NCBI GenBank assembly: GCA_022563615.1
Contig: JADFMZ010000038.1
Location: 1 to 13,998 of the forward strand
From: Planctomycetota bacterium
GTDB taxonomy: Bacteria; Planctomycetota; Phycisphaerae; UBA1845
Length of the DNA: 13,998 nucleotides
Direction of reading: 5' to 3'
Positions 11,926-13,998 of this stretch are shown here, piece by piece (within the stretch, counting starts at the first letter, position 1; each line of letters opens with the position of its first letter). The position numbers were made by a program, and so were the translations under genes. Below the pieces are notes generated by a model, which did no database searches, was not told where the DNA came from, and saw nothing but the letters and a program-made list of their open reading frames with translations.

Positions 11926-13005
11926 ATGACCTTGCGCATCCTACATGTGGCACGATCGATCCAACCCGAGGCCGGTTCGGTTGGCGTTTGTCTGAGGGGG
12001 TTGTTTTCCGCGTTGGAGACCAGAGGCATTGAGTCGGAGGCGCTTTCGGCCGACGGCTCCGAGGCTGCCCGGATGGACGTCGGCAACGACGCCGCACAGG
12101 AGACTGATGGCCTGTTCGCAAAAGTTTCCCAGGTGGACATCGTTCATCTGCACGGTTGCGATCATGGCCTGACCCGTAGCGTAGCACGCGCCGCGCGCCG
12201 AAACGGAAAGCCCTACGTGGTCTCTCCACACGGATCTTTGACCCCGGGTCGCTACAACCGCAGAACGTGGAAGGACAAGGTTCAGGCGGTGCTTGGCACG
12301 CGGCGTTGGATTCGCCGGGCCTCCGCGATCATTGCGCTGAACGAAAGAGAGGCTGCCGATCTTCGCAAGCGCCGTGTTCATTCGAAGGTGGTGACGCTGC
12401 CCTACGGGCTTTCTTTCGATGACTACGATCCTGTCGAAGGCGTGGACCCCACCGCGCCGACGGTTCCCAACGGTCGCTGCCTGCTAATGTTGGCGCCGAT
12501 TGAGCCGATTGAGGGTTGCGTGGTGTTGCTCAAGGCGTTTGCGGAACTGGGCCGGGATGTGGAGGGTTGGAGCATCGTTCTTGCGGGGCCCAATCCGGGG
12601 CCTTGGCGAAACATGTTGGAAGCGGCCGTGCGCCGCAAGGGCGGTGACGGGCGCGTCTCGTTCATTGCCGCTCCCGATGTTGCAGCGCAGCGAGCCTTGT
12701 TGACCCGGGCTTCGGTCGTTGCGGCGCCGAGCCTGCACATTCGCCCGCCGGTGTCCATCCTGCAGGCGCTGGCATCAAGGACTCCGGTGGTGGCGACGAA
12801 CCTGGTGGCGCCGGACGGTCTTGACGGGAGTGTTCGCGTGTGCGATCCAACTCGAAGCGAACTGAGAGAGGCCCTTCGCTCGGTCGTGCGGCTCGATGAC
12901 GCCGCGCGAGTTTCCATCGGAGAACAGGCCCGTAGCGCGGCGGCATCGTTGTTCGACTGGTCGGTCCTGGCTGATCGATATGTACAGCTCTATCAAAACC
13001 TGTAG
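11926..13005 (+). CDS. GT4-like glycosyltransferase with degenerate donor site
   Basis: A 359-residue GT-B fold protein. The N-terminal half has I-L-H-V-A-R-S-I near the start, H-L-H-G (75-77), then S-P-H-G-S-L-T-P-G (100-108) and L-N-E-R-E-A-A-D-L, all typical of GT4 enzymes that build surface polysaccharides. The C-terminal half has L-P-Y-G-L and A-P-S-L-H-I ... T-P-V-V-A-T-N. Residues that normally hold the sugar-nucleotide diphosphate are changed: the usual Gly-Arg is A-P (190-191), the usual Lys is Glu196, and both Glu of the EX7E motif are Ile272 and Gln280. It may be inactive, regulatory, or use another donor. The ATG at 11926 is preferred over an upstream TTG because M-T-L-R-I-L-H-V-A is the normal family start. 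It lies 12 bp before the ABC exporter gene, presumably in one operon. Confidence 0.8.
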   Translation: MTLRILHVARSIQPEAGSVGVCLRGLFSALETRGIESEALSADGSEAARMDVGNDAAQETDGLFAKVSQVDIVHLHGCDHGLTRSVARAARRNGKPYVVSPHGSLTPGRYNRRTWKDKVQAVLGTRRWIRRASAIIALNEREAADLRKRRVHSKVVTLPYGLSFDDYDPVEGVDPTAPTVPNGRCLLMLAPIEPIEGCVVLLKAFAELGRDVEGWSIVLAGPNPGPWRNMLEAAVRRKGGDGRVSFIAAPDVAAQRALLTRASVVAAPSLHIRPPVSILQALASRTPVVATNLVAPDGLDGSVRVCDPTRSELREALRSVVRLDDAARVSIGEQARSAAASLFDWSVLADRYVQLYQNL

Positions 13006-13017
13006 CAGCCCTCCACG

Positions 13018-13998
13018 ATGAACCGCACGGTATTAGCCATCCAATCCAAACGCCGCACCGACGAGGGGCGTTTCAATCTGCGCGACTTCGGAAGAATGCT
13101 TGCGCTAACCTGGCCCTTCCGAGCCTACTTGATCCCCGGTGTGCTCCTGACCGTGGTCTTTGCCGGCCTTCATACGGTCAGCCTGGGCGCGGCGTTCCCC
13201 ATCTTCAAGATTATGCTGGAAGAGGAAGGTCTTCATGGCTGGGCCGACCGAATGATTGCCGGCGAACGGCTAGGCATGGATCTGGCTCCTCCCTCGGCCA
13301 AGGAGGAGGTTCGAGTTGTCGGGATCAAGAAGGAAGGAAGGGCGGCGTCGGCGGGAGTTGAAGAGAACGACGTACTGGCCGACGCGCGGGGGCGACCGGT
13401 GGCGGAGTTCCTGCGCGAACTGGCGGACGCCGAAACGGACGTTCCGATCACTCTGGCAATTCAGCGCGGCGGCGAGCGCCTCACGTTGGAGGTTTTGCCC
13501 GAGGCTTGCGGAACAAAAATAGCATTGCTTGGCCGGATCCGATCGCTGATTCCCGCCGATTCGGACACGGCTTCCGGCAAGCTTCGAATGCTGGGATACA
13601 TTCTGGCGGGCGTGCTGGTCGTCGTGCTCGCAGCCAACACGTTCCGATTCTTCGGCGAGGTTCTTATTGCTCAGGCGGTGCTTCGCGGTTTGATGGCGCT
13701 GCGCGCTCGGCTGTACGAACGAACCCTTCACCTGCCCGTGTTGTTCTTCGCCGGCCAGCCCACGGCGGACATCGTCGGTCGCTTTGTTCAAGACATGCAG
13801 GAGGTTCAGCGCGGTCTGTTGACCCTCTTTGGCCGGTTTCTGCGTGAACCACTGCGGGCGCTGATCGTCCTTGGTGTCGCGCTCTATTTCGATTGGCGTT
13901 TGACGTTGGCGCTGCTGGTGGTCGTACCGATTACGGTGGTCGTTTTTTGGGCGGTGGGTCGTAGTGTCAAGAAGGCTAACACTAAGCTTCTCCGGGGG
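13018..13998 (+). CDS. ABC exporter (MsbA-like) membrane domain with inserted PDZ-like domain; cut by window end
   Basis: The frame from ATG 13018 stays open to the window end (327 residues seen). Predicted TM1 is about residues 36-62 and TM2 190-215. A cytoplasmic segment follows with the exporter signature L-P-V-L-F-F-A-G-Q-P-T-A-D-I-V-G-R-F-V-Q (239-258, compare FFxxxxTGxxxxR), then TM3 (278-292) and TM4 (295-312). Between TM1 and TM2, where normal exporters have a short external loop, lie about 125 residues. Of these, 97-161 look like a PDZ domain: V-R-V-V-G-I, E-G-R-A-A-S-A-G-V-E-E-N-D-V-L, and I-T-L-A-I-Q-R-G-G-E-R-L-T-L-E-V. The ATPase half should lie beyond the window. With a glycosyltransferase 12 bp upstream, lipid or glycan export is likely; the substrate is unknown. 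Confidence 0.85.
   Translation, partial: MNRTVLAIQSKRRTDEGRFNLRDFGRMLALTWPFRAYLIPGVLLTVVFAGLHTVSLGAAFPIFKIMLEEEGLHGWADRMIAGERLGMDLAPPSAKEEVRVVGIKKEGRAASAGVEENDVLADARGRPVAEFLRELADAETDVPITLAIQRGGERLTLEVLPEACGTKIALLGRIRSLIPADSDTASGKLRMLGYILAGVLVVVLAANTFRFFGEVLIAQAVLRGLMALRARLYERTLHLPVLFFAGQPTADIVGRFVQDMQEVQRGLLTLFGRFLREPLRALIVLGVALYFDWRLTLALLVVVPITVVVFWAVGRSVKKANTKLLRG
13306..13500 (+). other. PDZ-like domain inside the ABC exporter's first external loop
   Basis: Residues 97-161 of the exporter follow the degP/HtrA-type PDZ pattern: a first strand, then G-x-A-A-x-A-G-V-x-x-x-D-V-L-x-x-x-x-G-R-P-V, a helix (E-F-L-R-E-L), and a final V-P-I-T-L-A-I-Q-R-G-G strand pair. It sits between two membrane segments, so it should face the periplasm and could bind a protein C-terminus or a partner of the export machinery. 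Confidence 0.7.

Overview
The window is a 14-kb piece of a GC-rich bacterial chromosome, most likely from the Planctomycetota. That is an inference from gene content and style: a very large secreted protein with MopE-type Asp/Cys repeats, a pyruvoyl arginine decarboxylase / deoxyhypusine-synthase-like / agmatinase cluster, a lone rpsR, and intergenic DNA full of heptamer arrays and palindromic repeats. No phage, plasmid, CRISPR, tRNA or rRNA gene was seen.

Layout. Bases 1-256 hold a heptamer tandem array and a good promoter for a two-ACT-domain regulator (257-709, +). Convergent to it are rpsR (883-1122, -) and a Trm112-like small protein (1280-1495, -). Next is a secreted redoxin (1700-2653, -) with an in-frame UGA exactly at the catalytic cysteine position (UPFC motif) and a perfect hairpin correctly placed downstream. 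I read it as a selenoprotein, not two genes or a pseudogene. An inverted-repeat element (2675-2842) separates it from a secreted protein of about 1,799 residues (2857-8256, -) with a Ca-binding/MopE-type repeat array and a long C-terminal half that looks duplicated.

A 355-bp divergent promoter region then leads to a + strand polyamine cluster: pyruvoyl arginine decarboxylase (8612-9184), a deoxyhypusine-synthase-like enzyme (9300-10517) and agmatinase (10610-11482). Together these could take arginine to agmatine, putrescine and then a larger polyamine such as homospermidine. After a 443-bp repeat-rich gap come a GT4-like glycosyltransferase with an eroded donor site (11926-13005) and, 12 bp later, the start of an ABC exporter (13018 to the window end). 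The exporter's first external loop carries a PDZ-like domain. This pair probably starts an envelope polysaccharide or lipid export operon.

The main points for follow-up are the selenocysteine redoxin with its SECIS-like hairpin, the PDZ-containing ABC exporter, the polyamine cluster, and a dispersed palindromic element whose two best copies both begin at a gene's stop codon.
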